NCBI GenBank assembly: GCA_937776645.1
Contig: CALMRI010000008.1
Span: 1-52,843, forward strand
Length of the DNA: 52,843 bases
Direction of reading: 5' to 3'
From: an uncultured Alphaproteobacteria bacterium
Lineage (GTDB): Bacteria > Pseudomonadota > Alphaproteobacteria > Thalassobaculales > Thalassobaculaceae
The notes below the pieces were generated by a model. That model was not told the DNA's origin. It did not search any database and saw only the letters and a list, made by a program, of their open reading frames with translations. Position 1 is the stretch's first letter; the number at the start of each line of letters is the position of its first letter. Positions 18,102 through 27,036 of the stretch are shown in pieces. A program made the position numbers and the translations under genes.

Positions 18102-18753
18102 GAGCAACCAGCGGGATCGCCAGGCGTTGCGTGACAGGTTGCTGGAGGCGACGCTGCCGCATGTGGTCTTTGACGGCTGGGGGATGGCGGCGCTGGAAGC
18201 GGGGGCCCGGGACCTCGGCTTGGAGATCGGCCATATCCATGCGGTGTTCGCCAGCCCGACCAAGGACTTGGCGTCGCATTTCTCCGATTGGGCCGACCGA
18301 CGTATGCTGCTGCGACTATCGGCGTTGGATCTTCCGGCGATGAGAGTGCGCGAACGGATCACCCTGGCGGTGCGGCTCCGTTTGCAGGAGCTAGCCGGTC
18401 ATCAGGAGGCGGTGCGTCGCCTCGCCGGGTTTTTGATCCTGCCGGGAAATGCGAGCCTGGCTGCTCGCAATGGTTACCGCAGCGTCGATGCAATATGGCG
18501 CGTCGCCGGGGACAAAGCGGTCGATTTCAACTTTTATACCAAGCGCGCCCTGCTGGGGGCCGTGCTGGTCACGACCACGCTCCACTGGCTCGACGATACC
18601 TCGGCGGACCATGGCGAGACCTGGGCCTTCCTCGACCGCCGTATAGCGGGCGTCATGGGTATTCCGAAATTGCAGGCCCAGGCGAAGGGTTTTGCCGCTA
18701 AGCTGACCAAACCGCTGCGCGATCTTGGGATTGGCAGCTTCAGCGGAACCTGA
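18091..18753 (+). CDS. COQ9 family protein
   Basis: A 220-residue member of the COQ9 family, with a TetR-like N-terminal helical region (RDRLLEATLPHVVFDGWGMAAL) and the C-terminal COQ9 domain (VDFNFYTKRALLGAVLVTTTLHW). In mitochondria and alphaproteobacteria COQ9 is a lipid-binding protein that aids ubiquinone biosynthesis, mainly the hydroxylation step. Its start at 18091 overlaps def by 11 bases; ATG 18073 is an alternative. A UbiX-type enzyme, also possibly in ubiquinone synthesis, lies 5 kb to the right. Confidence 0.85.
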   Translation: MTLESNQRDRQALRDRLLEATLPHVVFDGWGMAALEAGARDLGLEIGHIHAVFASPTKDLASHFSDWADRRMLLRLSALDLPAMRVRERITLAVRLRLQELAGHQEAVRRLAGFLILPGNASLAARNGYRSVDAIWRVAGDKAVDFNFYTKRALLGAVLVTTTLHWLDDTSADHGETWAFLDRRIAGVMGIPKLQAQAKGFAAKLTKPLRDLGIGSFSGT

Positions 18754-18789
18754 ATCACCGTCGCGAGGCCGGCGCTTCTGCGACTGGGG

Positions 18790-19863
18790 TTATTTGGACC
18801 TAGCCCGGTTTACATGACCCATCTTGCGACCAGGGCGACTTTCGGTTTTGCCGTAGAGATGCAGTTTAGCACCGGGTTCGGCCAGGATTGCCGGCCATTG
18901 CTCGACCGCCTCGCCGATCAGATTTTGCATCACCATTGGGCGCAAGAGATCGGGGAGGCCAAGGGGTTGCCCTGTCACCGCCCGCACGAGTTGCTCGAAT
19001 TGACAGGTGACGGCCCCGTCCTGGGTCCAGTGGCCAGAATTGTGCGGCCGTGGCGCGATCTCGTTCATCAATACCTCGCCGTTTGGCAAGACGAACATTT
19101 CGACCGCTAACAACCCTACCAGATCCAACGCCTCGGCTAATGTGATGGCGATCAGACGCGCGGCCTCGGCAGTCACGTTTGAAACAGCGGCGGGGACCGT
19201 CGTGGTGTCGAGAATATGATCGACATGCTGGTTCTCGACGACCGGATAGGGGCGAATATCGCCGTCCAGGCCGCGGGCGACGATGACTGAAATTTCTTTT
19301 TTGAAGGCGACGAATCCTTCGAGAATGGCGTCGTCGGTCGCCAACGCCGCCCAAGCATCGCCAAGGTCACTGGTGGCCCGAAGCATCGCTTGCCCCTTGC
19401 CGTCATAACCAAAGCGACAGGTTTTGAGCACCGCCGGAAAACCAATCTCCGCCACCGCAACATCGAGTTCGGCTCGGTTAGTCACCAGGCGGTAGGGGGC
19501 GACGGGGATTTTATTGGTAACCGCGAAGGCCTTTTCGCGGCCGCGGTGTTGCGAGATCGCGAGGACGGTTGCAGCAGGCCGAAGTGGTTTGCGCGCGGCC
19601 AGAAACTCGGCCGTTTTGAGCGGGATATTCTCAAATTCGTAGGTGATGACATCGACACTCTTGGCAAAACGCGCCAGCGCTACCTCGTCGTCATAGGCGG
19701 CAACTGTTGCCGAACCGGTCACCTGCGAGGCAGGGCTGTCCGGTTCCGGCGTGAAGATGTGACAATGGTAGCCAAGGGGCGCCGCCGCGAGCGCGGCCAT
19801 GCGTCCGAGTTGCCCGCCACCAAGAATGCCGATCACCTGGCCCGGCGGAACGATTTTATTCAT
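18790..19863 (-). CDS. purK: 5-(carboxyamino)imidazole ribonucleotide synthase
   Basis: ATP-grasp enzyme that carboxylates aminoimidazole ribonucleotide using bicarbonate and ATP, in purine biosynthesis. The 357-residue product starts with a Rossmann-like PurK N-terminal domain ([20 protein letters not shown]). The ATP-grasp region follows ([34 protein letters not shown]), with the late metal-binding stretch [18 protein letters not shown] 19863 overlaps the purE stop (ATGA), so purE and purK are translationally coupled in the standard purEK order. Confidence 0.95.
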   Translation of the reverse strand: MNKIVPPGQVIGILGGGQLGRMAALAAAPLGYHCHIFTPEPDSPASQVTGSATVAAYDDEVALARFAKSVDVITYEFENIPLKTAEFLAARKPLRPAATVLAISQHRGREKAFAVTNKIPVAPYRLVTNRAELDVAVAEIGFPAVLKTCRFGYDGKGQAMLRATSDLGDAWAALATDDAILEGFVAFKKEISVIVARGLDGDIRPYPVVENQHVDHILDTTTVPAAVSNVTAEAARLIAITLAEALDLVGLLAVEMFVLPNGEVLMNEIAPRPHNSGHWTQDGAVTCQFEQLVRAVTGQPLGLPDLLRPMVMQNLIGEAVEQWPAILAEPGAKLHLYGKTESRPGRKMGHVNRARSK

Positions 19864-20393
19864 AGCGCGTCGCTTGGTTCTTCGGCCACCGAGTCGCTCA
19901 TCGCAAGGCGCCAAGCGGCCAGGGCCTCGGCGATCTTGGGGTCATGGATCGACAGAATAGCGATCGCTAGCAGTGCCGCATTGCCGGCGCCAGCCTCGCC
20001 GATCGCCAAGGTGCCGACTGGGATGCCCTTAGGCATCTGGACGATGGAGAGTAGGCTGTCCATACCCTTCAAGGCGCGGCTTTCGACCGGGACGCCGAGG
20101 ACCGGCAAGGTGGTTTGCGAGGAGATCATCCCCGGTAGATGTGCCGCGCCGCCGGCGCCGGCTATAATGACCTTGAGGCTACGATCGCGCGCGCTTTCAG
20201 CGTAATCCGCCATCCGCTTCGGGGTTCGGTGTGCGGAAATAATACGCGTTTCGTAAGGGATTCCAAATTCATCGAGAATTTCTGCCGCGTGGCGCATGGT
20301 CGCCCAGTCCGACTGGCTTCCCATGACGATTCCGATCACCGGGGCGCCAACCACGGGAGCCGACTTTGGGCCGCCGCCTTCTTGACGAACCAT
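19860..20393 (-). CDS. purE: 5-(carboxyamino)imidazole ribonucleotide mutase, class I
   Basis: Moves the carboxylate of N5-CAIR to C4, completing carboxylation of AIR together with PurK. The 177-residue protein has the class I hallmarks [39 protein letters not shown] and [12 protein letters not shown] 15-residue N-terminal extension before the conserved core is somewhat unusual, but GGAGG before ATG 20393 supports this start. It is first in the purEK operon. Confidence 0.95.
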   Translation of the reverse strand: MVRQEGGGPKSAPVVGAPVIGIVMGSQSDWATMRHAAEILDEFGIPYETRIISAHRTPKRMADYAESARDRSLKVIIAGAGGAAHLPGMISSQTTLPVLGVPVESRALKGMDSLLSIVQMPKGIPVGTLAIGEAGAGNAALLAIAILSIHDPKIAEALAAWRLAMSDSVAEEPSDAL

Positions 20394-20500
20394 GTCCGCC
20401 TCCGGCTAAGTGAAAGGCACATATTATAGGGATGGGGAGCGGGCCGACAAGCTCGGATCGTCTTTAGGGTGGTTAAGCGGCATGCTGCGCTGGAGGGTCT

Positions 20501-20869
20501 ATGGCACTCTATAGCCTTTCCGAGTTGAAGATTCTCGTCGTCGAGGACAATCGGTTCATGCAGGAGTGGTTGTCGGATCCTTTGAAGGCGATGAATGTTG
20601 GCGTCGTCGAGATCGCCAGGAGCGGCAACCGCGCGAAGAAATTGATGGCTAACAATTCGTACGATTTGATCATCATCGATCAGGAGATGGAGGACGATAC
20701 CGAGTTCCTCGCGAAACCGGTTTCCGCCAAGGTACTGCACCGCCGGATTTCGGGGATCATCGAGGCGCCTCGTAACTTCATTCGCACAGACGCCTATTTC
20801 GGGCCTGACAGGCGCCGTCGCCATGATCCGAACTTTGTCGGACCGAAAAGACGCAAGGGCGACAAATAG
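20501..20869 (+). CDS. Shortened CheY-like response-regulator receiver protein
   Basis: A 122-residue protein that begins like a receiver domain (LKILVVEDNRFMQEWL, with the paired acidic residues near Glu16/Asp17) and reaches the phospho-acceptor strand (YDLIIIDQEM, Asp60). It then jumps directly to FLAKPVSAKVLHRRI, the beta5 Lys-Pro region that normally lies some 40-45 residues later. The segment carrying beta4 and its Thr/Ser switch is missing without loss of frame. The C-terminal tail YFGPDRRRRHDP is typical of a CheY-like family common in Rhodospirillales. GGAGGG precedes the ATG. It may be a non-phosphorylatable relic or a product of internal deletion. Confidence 0.7.
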   Translation: MALYSLSELKILVVEDNRFMQEWLSDPLKAMNVGVVEIARSGNRAKKLMANNSYDLIIIDQEMEDDTEFLAKPVSAKVLHRRISGIIEAPRNFIRTDAYFGPDRRRRHDPNFVGPKRRKGDK

Positions 20870-20925
20870 AGCGGTCGGCGGTCACGAGCTAGGCCAGGGC
20901 GTTCGGCTATGAGTTGGTAATCCAG

Positions 20926-21159
20926 ATGAGCGACTCTGCTTGCAAATTCATTGATCTTAGCGGGACATTTTCCCGCCCGGAATTGGCAGTGCTCAACACG
21001 CACGTTGAGGCGTTGCGGGTTGCTGAACAACAGAGTGTATCTGGAGATGGTGGTGAAACCGGGGTCCAATTGATGGAGAGTTTGCGGATGGTTATTCGCA
21101 AGCAAGGAGCCGACGCGCTGGACAGACGCCGCTTGGCGAAGATCATCGGAGAAAGATAG
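20926..21159 (+). CDS. Small uncharacterised protein
   Basis: A 77-residue hydrophilic protein starting MSDSACKFIDLSGTFSRPEL. It is probably largely helical, with a basic C-terminus (DALDRRRLAKIIGER). I do not recognise the family. It follows the shortened receiver protein by 56 bases on the same strand and may be cotranscribed with it. No signal peptide or membrane segment is seen. Confidence 0.55.
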   Translation: MSDSACKFIDLSGTFSRPELAVLNTHVEALRVAEQQSVSGDGGETGVQLMESLRMVIRKQGADALDRRRLAKIIGER

Positions 21160-21174
21160 AAAGCGACGCCCGGT

Positions 21175-21375
21175 TCAGGCAATGATGTCAGGCAGCAGAT
21201 TGCTTTGGAGTTGCATGACCTGGTCTTTCAGGGCCAGCTTGCGTTTCTTCAAGCGCCTCAGCTTTAATTGATCGAAGCTCGATGTTGCCGACAAATTGTC
21301 GATGGCGTCGTCCAAATCCCGATGCTCCAGACTCAAGGCCTCGAGTTTAGCGTTTAATTCCTCGCGATCCTGCAC
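21175..21375 (-). CDS. DUF465 / YdcH family small protein
   Basis: A 66-residue helical-hairpin protein of the YdcH family. The central HRDLDDAIDNL and the C-terminal LRRLKKRKLALKDQVMQL motifs are characteristic. Function is unknown; family members are short coiled-coil-like proteins common in proteobacteria. The start is a GTG (VQDREELNAKLEAL). It is convergent with the 77-residue protein to its left and divergent from the TIGR02444 gene to its right. A second, even shorter relative appears at 24184-24312. Confidence 0.8.
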   Translation of the reverse strand: MQDREELNAKLEALSLEHRDLDDAIDNLSATSSFDQLKLRRLKKRKLALKDQVMQLQSNLLPDIIA

Positions 21376-21457
21376 GGTGGGTTCTCATTTCGAAGCAATC
21401 TAGACAACTGGTCGTAGCGTAAATTTGAAAACCAAGATAGGGCGTCCGGAGAGTCGA

Positions 21458-22045
21458 ATGATAGACCAAGGCGACGATTTCTGGTGTTTTTCGCGGACTG
21501 TTTATGACGATGCCCAGGCGTGCTGTCTGGATCTCCAGGACAGATTCGGGTTTGATGTGAATATGTTGCTTTTTTGCTGCTGGAGCGCGGCTCGGGGGCA
21601 GGTCCTATCGGATGCGAAAACTGAAGAGATCCTGGTGATCACCAGGCCCTGGCGTCGCAACGTGATCGAGCCTCTACGCAGTGCGAGGCGTTGGTTGAAG
21701 GGGCGTGCAGACCCGGGGTTAAAAGGACCGGCGGACCCGACTGGGAGCGAGGATCTGCGCCGGCGTATTCTTGAGCTTGAGCTGGAGGGCGAAAAGGTGG
21801 AACAGGCGTTGATCATCGGCGCCCACAGTGCTGCGCGAGGCTCGATCGACGGCGCCGCAACCGACGCATCGCTTTCGGCGCGGCAACGGGCGAGCCGGAA
21901 CCTCACCACTTATGCACGGGTTATCGGAGCGGGTCAGACCATGGAAATGACCAGGCAATTGGAAGCTTTGGTTACCAGTACCTTTGCGCGCGAGGCCGAT
22001 GGCGCTATCGTCACCGGAGTGGGGCGCTTTGGCGCTCGGCGATGA
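21458..22045 (+). CDS. TIGR02444 / DUF2390 family protein
   Basis: A 195-residue protein whose first half shows the TIGR02444 pattern: FWCFSRTVYDDAQACCLDLQ, DVNMLLFCCWSAARGQ and RPWRRNVIEPLRSARRWLKG. The function of the family is not known. The start at ATG 21458 follows a GGAGAG; an open frame extends to 21425 but the family N-terminus fits the chosen start. It is followed by the amidase gene after 28 bases on the same strand. Confidence 0.8.
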   Translation: MIDQGDDFWCFSRTVYDDAQACCLDLQDRFGFDVNMLLFCCWSAARGQVLSDAKTEEILVITRPWRRNVIEPLRSARRWLKGRADPGLKGPADPTGSEDLRRRILELELEGEKVEQALIIGAHSAARGSIDGAATDASLSARQRASRNLTTYARVIGAGQTMEMTRQLEALVTSTFAREADGAIVTGVGRFGARR

Positions 22046-22073
22046 ACTCTTCAAAAGCAGGCTGTGAGCTGAG

Positions 22074-23420
22074 ATGACCAAGACCCTTGCCCAAATTTCG
22101 ACCGATCTGGCTTCCGGCCGCGCCACCAGCGCTGAATTGACGGAGGCGGCGCTTGCCGCGATCGATGCACCGGCTGGCGAGGGCGCGCGCACCTTCCGGC
22201 GTGTGTATCGTGATGGGGCCCGCGCCACGGCGGCGGCCAGCGACCAGTCCAGGCAACACGGTATCGCCGGCGGACCGCTGTCGGGCATCACGATTTCCAT
22301 CAAAGACCTGTTCGATGTGGCCGGAGAGATCACTTTGGCCGGCTCCAAGGTGCGCGATCGATCGGCCCCGGCGATTGCCGATGCGCCGATCGTCTCCCGA
22401 TTGCGAGCTGCCGGCGCGGTAATCGTCGGGCGAACCAACATGACCGAATTCGCGTTCTCGGGCTTGGGAATCAACCCACATTACGATACCCCCCGGAACC
22501 CTTGGGATCGGGCGACCGGACGGATTCCCGGCGGCTCCTCCTGCGGCGCGGCTGTTTCGGTCACCGACGGCATGGCGGCGGCGGCGATTGGTACGGATAC
22601 CGGCGGTTCTGTGCGCATTCCCTCAGCCTTGTGCGGCCTGACTGGGTTTAAGCCGACGGCGCGCCGAGTGCCCACGGCTGGCGCGTTTCCGCTATCGACA
22701 ACCTTGGACTCGATAGGCCCGCTGGCGCACAGCGTTGCCTGTTGCGCCTTGATTGATCAAGTGATGAGCGCGGCGGCAATCCGACGGGTAGTTGCGCGAC
22801 CCCTGTCGACCCTGACCTTGGCGGTGCCTCAGACCATCGTTCTTGATGATATGGATGCCGTGGTCGCCGCCACTTTCCAGGACGCGCTGTCCCGGCTTTC
22901 GGCTGCTGGCGCGCGGATCGTTGAGATTCCCTTTGATGTTATCGCGGATATCCCCAAGGCGAATGCCAAGGGAGGCTTCGCGCCGCCGGAAGCGTTTGCG
23001 GCATTGCGCAGCCTGTTGGCGGAGGATGAAACCCGTTTTGATCCCCGGGTCGCGGCCAGGATCAAACGTGGGGCGGAAATGACGGCGGCGGATTATCTCG
23101 ATTTATTGGATGGCCGTCAGGCGATCCGCGATAAGGCTGATGCGGTGTCGCGTGACTTCGATGCGCTGTTGTTGCCAACAGTCCCGATGGTGGCGCCGCC
23201 GATTGCCGATCTCGTGGCAACAGACGCGGCCTATCACGCAGCTAATCAGCTGATGTTACGTAACTGCTCGTTTGGCAACTTCCTTGACCGTTGCGCGACC
23301 ACGCTTCCCATTCATCAGAGCGGATCGGCGCCGGTCGGGTTGATGGTCATGGGGGAAACTATGGGGGATGCTAAAGCCTTGGAAGTCGCGGCGGGGATCG
23401 AGGTCGCGTTGGCGAGTTGA
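22074..23420 (+). CDS. Amidase, amidase-signature family
   Basis: A 448-residue amidase-signature enzyme. The catalytic Ser-cisSer-Lys triad is visible: Lys77 (SIKDLFDVAGE), the GGSS motif at 153-156 and the nucleophile Ser179 (TGGSVRIPSALCG). Such enzymes hydrolyse carbon-nitrogen bonds of diverse amides or act in tRNA-dependent amidation. The absence of gatC/gatB neighbours points to a free catabolic amidase. It is convergent with the UbiX-type gene, with only 9 bases between the stops. A second amidase of the same family is at 41317-42651. Confidence 0.88.
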   Translation: MTKTLAQISTDLASGRATSAELTEAALAAIDAPAGEGARTFRRVYRDGARATAAASDQSRQHGIAGGPLSGITISIKDLFDVAGEITLAGSKVRDRSAPAIADAPIVSRLRAAGAVIVGRTNMTEFAFSGLGINPHYDTPRNPWDRATGRIPGGSSCGAAVSVTDGMAAAAIGTDTGGSVRIPSALCGLTGFKPTARRVPTAGAFPLSTTLDSIGPLAHSVACCALIDQVMSAAAIRRVVARPLSTLTLAVPQTIVLDDMDAVVAATFQDALSRLSAAGARIVEIPFDVIADIPKANAKGGFAPPEAFAALRSLLAEDETRFDPRVAARIKRGAEMTAADYLDLLDGRQAIRDKADAVSRDFDALLLPTVPMVAPPIADLVATDAAYHAANQLMLRNCSFGNFLDRCATTLPIHQSGSAPVGLMVMGETMGDAKALEVAAGIEVALAS

Positions 23421-23429
23421 TAGCCGACG

Positions 23430-24038
23430 CTAAGGCCGTTTGGCGGGGCCCCCATCTTCGCGCCAGCGTTTGACAGAGCCGGTATCCAGGTCGAACAGGT
23501 CGAGTACTCGGCCGAGGGTGTGGTCGACCATATCTTCCAATGATTTCGGATTGGCATAGAAGGCTGGGACCGGCGGTGCGATGATCGCGCCCATTTCTGA
23601 TAGCGCCAGCATGTTGCGCAGATGGCCGGAATGCAGCGGCGTCTCGCGCACCAGACAGACCAGACGACGGCGTTCTTTCAGAACCACGTCGGCGGCGCGG
23701 GAAAGCAGGGTGTCGGTCACCCCGGTCGCGACTTCCGCCATGCTCTTGACAGAGCAAGGAGCGATGATCATCCCCATGGTTCGAAACGATCCCGACGCGA
23801 CCGACGCGCCGATATCCTTGTTGACATGCACCACATCGGCGCGGCCATGCACGTCGGCGACTTTCAGGTCGGTTTCGTAAGCCAGCGTCACCTCGGCGGC
23901 GCGAGACATCACCAGATGACTTTCCGGCCGCGTCTCGTCAGGCAGGCTGCGCAGCAGTTCCAGAAGCCGTACGCCGTAGATGACCCCGGAGGCCCCACTG
24001 ATCCCGATCACGAGGCGCTGTTTGCCTTGGTATGGCAT
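23430..24038 (-). CDS. ubiX: UbiX family flavin prenyltransferase
   Basis: A 202-residue flavoprotein with the UbiX/Pad1 pattern: LVIGISGASGVIYGVRLLELL at the N-terminus, ASGSFRTMGMIIAPCSVKSMAEVATG in the middle, and RRRLVCLVRETPLHSGHLRNM. These enzymes prenylate FMN to make the cofactor of UbiD-type decarboxylases. No ubiD gene lies in the window, so the partner is elsewhere; it could serve ubiquinone biosynthesis or aromatic decarboxylation. The start MPYQGKQRL at 24038 is chosen over a longer frame to 24110. Confidence 0.9.
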   Translation of the reverse strand: MPYQGKQRLVIGISGASGVIYGVRLLELLRSLPDETRPESHLVMSRAAEVTLAYETDLKVADVHGRADVVHVNKDIGASVASGSFRTMGMIIAPCSVKSMAEVATGVTDTLLSRAADVVLKERRRLVCLVRETPLHSGHLRNMLALSEMGAIIAPPVPAFYANPKSLEDMVDHTLGRVLDLFDLDTGSVKRWREDGGPAKRP

Positions 24039-24183
24039 GAAAATTCTTTGACTGTGGTTAGGGAGGCTTAAAAATAGCCGCGAACTATGGTTGAGCCGAG
24101 GTGATTGCACAAGCCGAAATCGGAGCGTGCTATTTCTTGGTGCCTAAAAATGATCTAGACCAGAGCTGGAAGCAAGAGAAGCG

Positions 24184-24312
24184 ATGGCGATCAAGCAGCG
24201 TCACGCCGATTTGGACCGTCAATTGGAACTAGAGCAAAAGAGGCTGATGCTCGATTGGGGCATGCTCGCAGACCTCAAAAGACCAAAAATCGCGCTCAAA
24301 AACCAATTGTAA
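24184..24312 (+). CDS. 42-residue DUF465/YdcH-like micro-protein
   Basis: A short frame, ATG 24184 to TAA 24312, preceded by GAGAAG. Its product begins MAIKQRHADLDRQLELEQKR and ends LADLKRPKIALKNQL. The H-x-x-LD start and the L-x-x-LK-x-x-K-x-x-LK end match the two conserved halves of DUF465, as seen in the 66-residue protein at 21175-21375. It may be a functional very short member or the tail of a shortened gene. No neighbour suggests its role. Confidence 0.55.
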   Translation: MAIKQRHADLDRQLELEQKRLMLDWGMLADLKRPKIALKNQL

Positions 24313-24433
24313 GACGCCTAATCCGTGTTGTGCGCATAGGCGACACTGTCACCGAGCCCTGTTCCGGTGCAGCGATGCCATATGCCTGTCTTTCCAACCC
24401 GTACGCGGGCATCGGCACCCAAAGTATCGGCTC

Positions 24434-25390
24434 TCAGGTTACTCGCCGCATGATGTCGCTTGCGAAGCGCCGCATGCGATCCAGGCATTGCTCAAGGTTA
24501 TCGCTCTCACCGCCGATCACCAAATGCTCGAGCCCGGCTTCGCGATAGGCGCCGATATCCTCAAGAATGGCGTCGGCCGGCCCAGTAAAGGACCGGCGAT
24601 CGCCCTCGGGGGTCTTCTCGGCCTCTCCCGATTTGTACCAGATCACGAACAGGCCCCGGGCGATGTCTGATGGATTACGTCCCGCCGTTTCGGCTGCCGC
24701 CGTCACATCTGCTAGGCCGGCGGCATAACGCTCGGCTGTATCAAAGGGAGCCTTGGGGTTGTTGCCGACCGGGTACCAACCGTCGCCCAGCCGCCCGGCG
24801 CGGCGTCTGGCTGCCTTGGCCTCGCCGCCGATCCAAAGCGGCGGATGGGGTGACTGGACCGGTTTGGGAAAGAACTTGAGGTCCTCGAACTGGACATGTG
24901 CGCCGTGGAACCGGGGCTGGTCCTCAGTCCACAAAACCCGGAAGGCTTGAATATATTCATCGGCGACCTTGCCGCGGTCTGCAAAGGATGGGCCTCCGAG
25001 CAGCGCGATCTCCTCGGCCATCCAACCGACCCCGAGACCCACGGTGAGCCGACCTTTCGACAGCACGTCGACGGTGTTTAGCATTTTCGCGGTGAGCACC
25101 GGTGGTCGGTGCGGCAGCACCATCACCGATGTGAGAAGCCGGATCGAACGGGTGGCGGCGGCGACGAAACCCAGGGTGGTGATCTGCTCCAGGCACTCAC
25201 CACTATCCTCGGCGAACCAGCGCCCGGACTTGGTATAGGGATAGGGCGAGTCAACCTGCTCGGCGATGACCACATGGTCGCTGAAGCCGAGATGCGCAAA
25301 GCCGAGGACCTCGGCTTCGGTGGCGATGATCCTCAGCGAGTCCGGGTCCGCCGCCGGGCCTCGAATACCAAGATGAAGTCCGAATTGCAT
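24434..25390 (-). CDS. Luciferase-like (LLM class, TIGR03619-type) oxidoreductase
   Basis: A 318-residue TIM-barrel protein starting MQFGLHLGIRGPAADPDSLR. It carries FAHLGFSDHVVIAEQ, RLTVGLGVGWMAEEIALLGG and PHPPLWIGGEAKAARRRAGR. It is probably flavin- or F420-dependent. It is the last gene of a minus-strand series after the TauD/TfdA dioxygenase (31 bases between), preceded further upstream by pcaG and pcaH, so it likely belongs to an aromatic or related degradation unit. This is inference from order. Confidence 0.85.
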   Translation of the reverse strand: MQFGLHLGIRGPAADPDSLRIIATEAEVLGFAHLGFSDHVVIAEQVDSPYPYTKSGRWFAEDSGECLEQITTLGFVAAATRSIRLLTSVMVLPHRPPVLTAKMLNTVDVLSKGRLTVGLGVGWMAEEIALLGGPSFADRGKVADEYIQAFRVLWTEDQPRFHGAHVQFEDLKFFPKPVQSPHPPLWIGGEAKAARRRAGRLGDGWYPVGNNPKAPFDTAERYAAGLADVTAAAETAGRNPSDIARGLFVIWYKSGEAEKTPEGDRRSFTGPADAILEDIGAYREAGLEHLVIGGESDNLEQCLDRMRRFASDIMRRVT

Positions 25391-25421
25391 TACCTAACCT
25401 GTCTTAAAACCCGAACCCGTC

Positions 25422-26279
25422 TCAGAACGGCGTATCGCCGGCGATGGTGATCCGGTGCATGCGCCGTCTATCGTTATAATCGGCAAGCGCCTGATGCTGG
25501 ACACAACGATTGTCCCAGAGGGCAAGAGAACCAACCTCCCAACGGAACCGGCAGGTAAATTCGGGCCGTGCCGAATGGTTGCGTAGGAAGTCGATCAGGG
25601 CATCGGCCTCCTTCTCATCGAACCCATCCAGGGTTTGCGTGTGATTGCCAATATAGAGCACCTTGCGGGCCGTTTCCGGATGGGTCCTGATCAACGGGTG
25701 CGCGGCTTCGGTCGGGACATTGCCGGGATCGCGGATCTTCGCTTGCATGATGGGGTTTGTTGCATAGCGTTCGGCCCGGCTTGATTTTCCCGAGTTGCGT
25801 CGAAAACCGTCACCGACATTGAAAGTCCTGATGGCCGAGATGGCGTAACGCATCGGCGCGGACAGGGTTTCGTAGGCTAGATACTGATTGGAGAACATCG
25901 TATCGCCACCGCGCGCCGGAACTTCCTTGGCGTAAAGCATGGTCGCCATCGCTGGCTGTGGGTTGAACATCTGATCGGTGTGCCAGACCGAGCCGAATGT
26001 GTAGCCGTCATTGGGTTCCTTGACGATCTCGAGGATCTCCGGGTGTTCATCAAGTCCGCGCATATAGGGATGGAAATGGATGTCGCCAATGCGTCGAGCG
26101 AAGGCAATCTGCTGCTCCGGCGTGATGGCCTGATCCCGAAAGAACACGACGCAGTGCTCCATCCAGGCCTGATGTACTTCGTCGAAGGTCTGATCATCAA
26201 GATTGCCGAGATCGACTCCGTGCAGCACGGCGCCGACAGAACCCGAGACAGGTTCGACCTCGATATGTTGGTAGCCCAT
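25422..26279 (-). CDS. TauD/TfdA family 2-oxoglutarate-dependent dioxygenase
   Basis: A 285-residue enzyme with the TauD/TfdA layout. The Fe(II) motif His100-x-Asp102 (SVWHTDQMF) and the distal His262 (CVQHQALADY) form the facial triad; Arg276 (HRITI) is the expected 2-oxoglutarate contact. Family members hydroxylate substrates such as taurine, 2,4-D or alkyl sulfates. GGGAGAG precedes the ATG. It lies 160 bases downstream of pcaG on the same strand; the substrate is unknown. Confidence 0.9.
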   Translation of the reverse strand: MGYQHIEVEPVSGSVGAVLHGVDLGNLDDQTFDEVHQAWMEHCVVFFRDQAITPEQQIAFARRIGDIHFHPYMRGLDEHPEILEIVKEPNDGYTFGSVWHTDQMFNPQPAMATMLYAKEVPARGGDTMFSNQYLAYETLSAPMRYAISAIRTFNVGDGFRRNSGKSSRAERYATNPIMQAKIRDPGNVPTEAAHPLIRTHPETARKVLYIGNHTQTLDGFDEKEADALIDFLRNHSARPEFTCRFRWEVGSLALWDNRCVQHQALADYNDRRRMHRITIAGDTPF

Positions 26280-26439
26280 GGCTCTCTCCCAATAACAAAC
26301 CCGCCGTCGCGTGCGAACGGTAGAACCCCGACAGCTTGCGACTACCGCGCGAGTTTATCGCAGCCTCTATCCAGAACGCCAGCCGGCTGGCGGTCTTGTC
26401 CCGAGCCTAACCGCGTCGATCCGACCTGTGATCTCGGGC

Positions 26440-27033
26440 TCAAGCGTCTAAGAATACGGTTTCCTGCTCGCCGCGCAAATGCACGTCGAAGACATAGACC
26501 GCGCGTCCTGGTCCATCCTGGCGCGCGCCGATCAGGGTCTGGCGACGTTCCTCCGGGACCGAGCGGAGCACAGGGTCAGCATCATTGGCGCTCGTCTCGT
26601 CAGAAAAATAGATCCGGGTGAAGGCGTGCAGCGGCATGCCGCGCATGAAGACAATCACGTTCAGATGCGGTGCCTGGCCGTCGCCGATCGGGCCAGGCTT
26701 GACGGTCTCGAAGATGAAGCGGTTTTCCGGATTGGTCCCCGTCCCGGTGCGCCCAAACCCGGCGAACCCGGCATTTGAGCTTCGGCTATCGGCTGGATGG
26801 GCGTAGCGGCCCTGGGCGTCGGCTTGCCAGATCTCGATCATCGCATCAGGAACCACCGTATCTTCCGCGTCGAGAACCCGACCTTCCACCCGAATAAGTG
26901 TCCCTTCGGTATCGTCGGAGACCATCGTCCCGGAGGCGATGCTGGACATCTCCGTATACCCGTATTGCTCCGGCGTGAGGCCATAGGCGAAGAACGGGCC
27001 AACGGTTTGGGAGGGTGTTTGCTTCAAGGCCAT
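26440..27033 (-). CDS. pcaG: Protocatechuate 3,4-dioxygenase, alpha subunit
   Basis: A 197-residue intradiol-dioxygenase-fold protein starting MALKQTPSQTVGPFFAYGLT, the typical alpha-subunit N-terminus, with PDAMIEIWQADAQGRYAHP and a C-terminal VYVFDVHLRG. With PcaH it forms the non-haem Fe(III) enzyme that cleaves protocatechuate to 3-carboxy-cis,cis-muconate. It follows pcaH after 3 bases, with GGAGAG before the ATG. No other beta-ketoadipate genes (pcaB, pcaC, pcaD) are in the window. Confidence 0.93.
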   Translation of the reverse strand: MALKQTPSQTVGPFFAYGLTPEQYGYTEMSSIASGTMVSDDTEGTLIRVEGRVLDAEDTVVPDAMIEIWQADAQGRYAHPADSRSSNAGFAGFGRTGTGTNPENRFIFETVKPGPIGDGQAPHLNVIVFMRGMPLHAFTRIYFSDETSANDADPVLRSVPEERRQTLIGARQDGPGRAVYVFDVHLRGEQETVFLDA

Positions 27034-27036
27034 GGC

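Noticed and set aside
17247..18362. 371-codon minus-strand frame over rpsU, def and COQ9
   Set aside because: It overlaps three conserved genes and has no family similarity that I can see.
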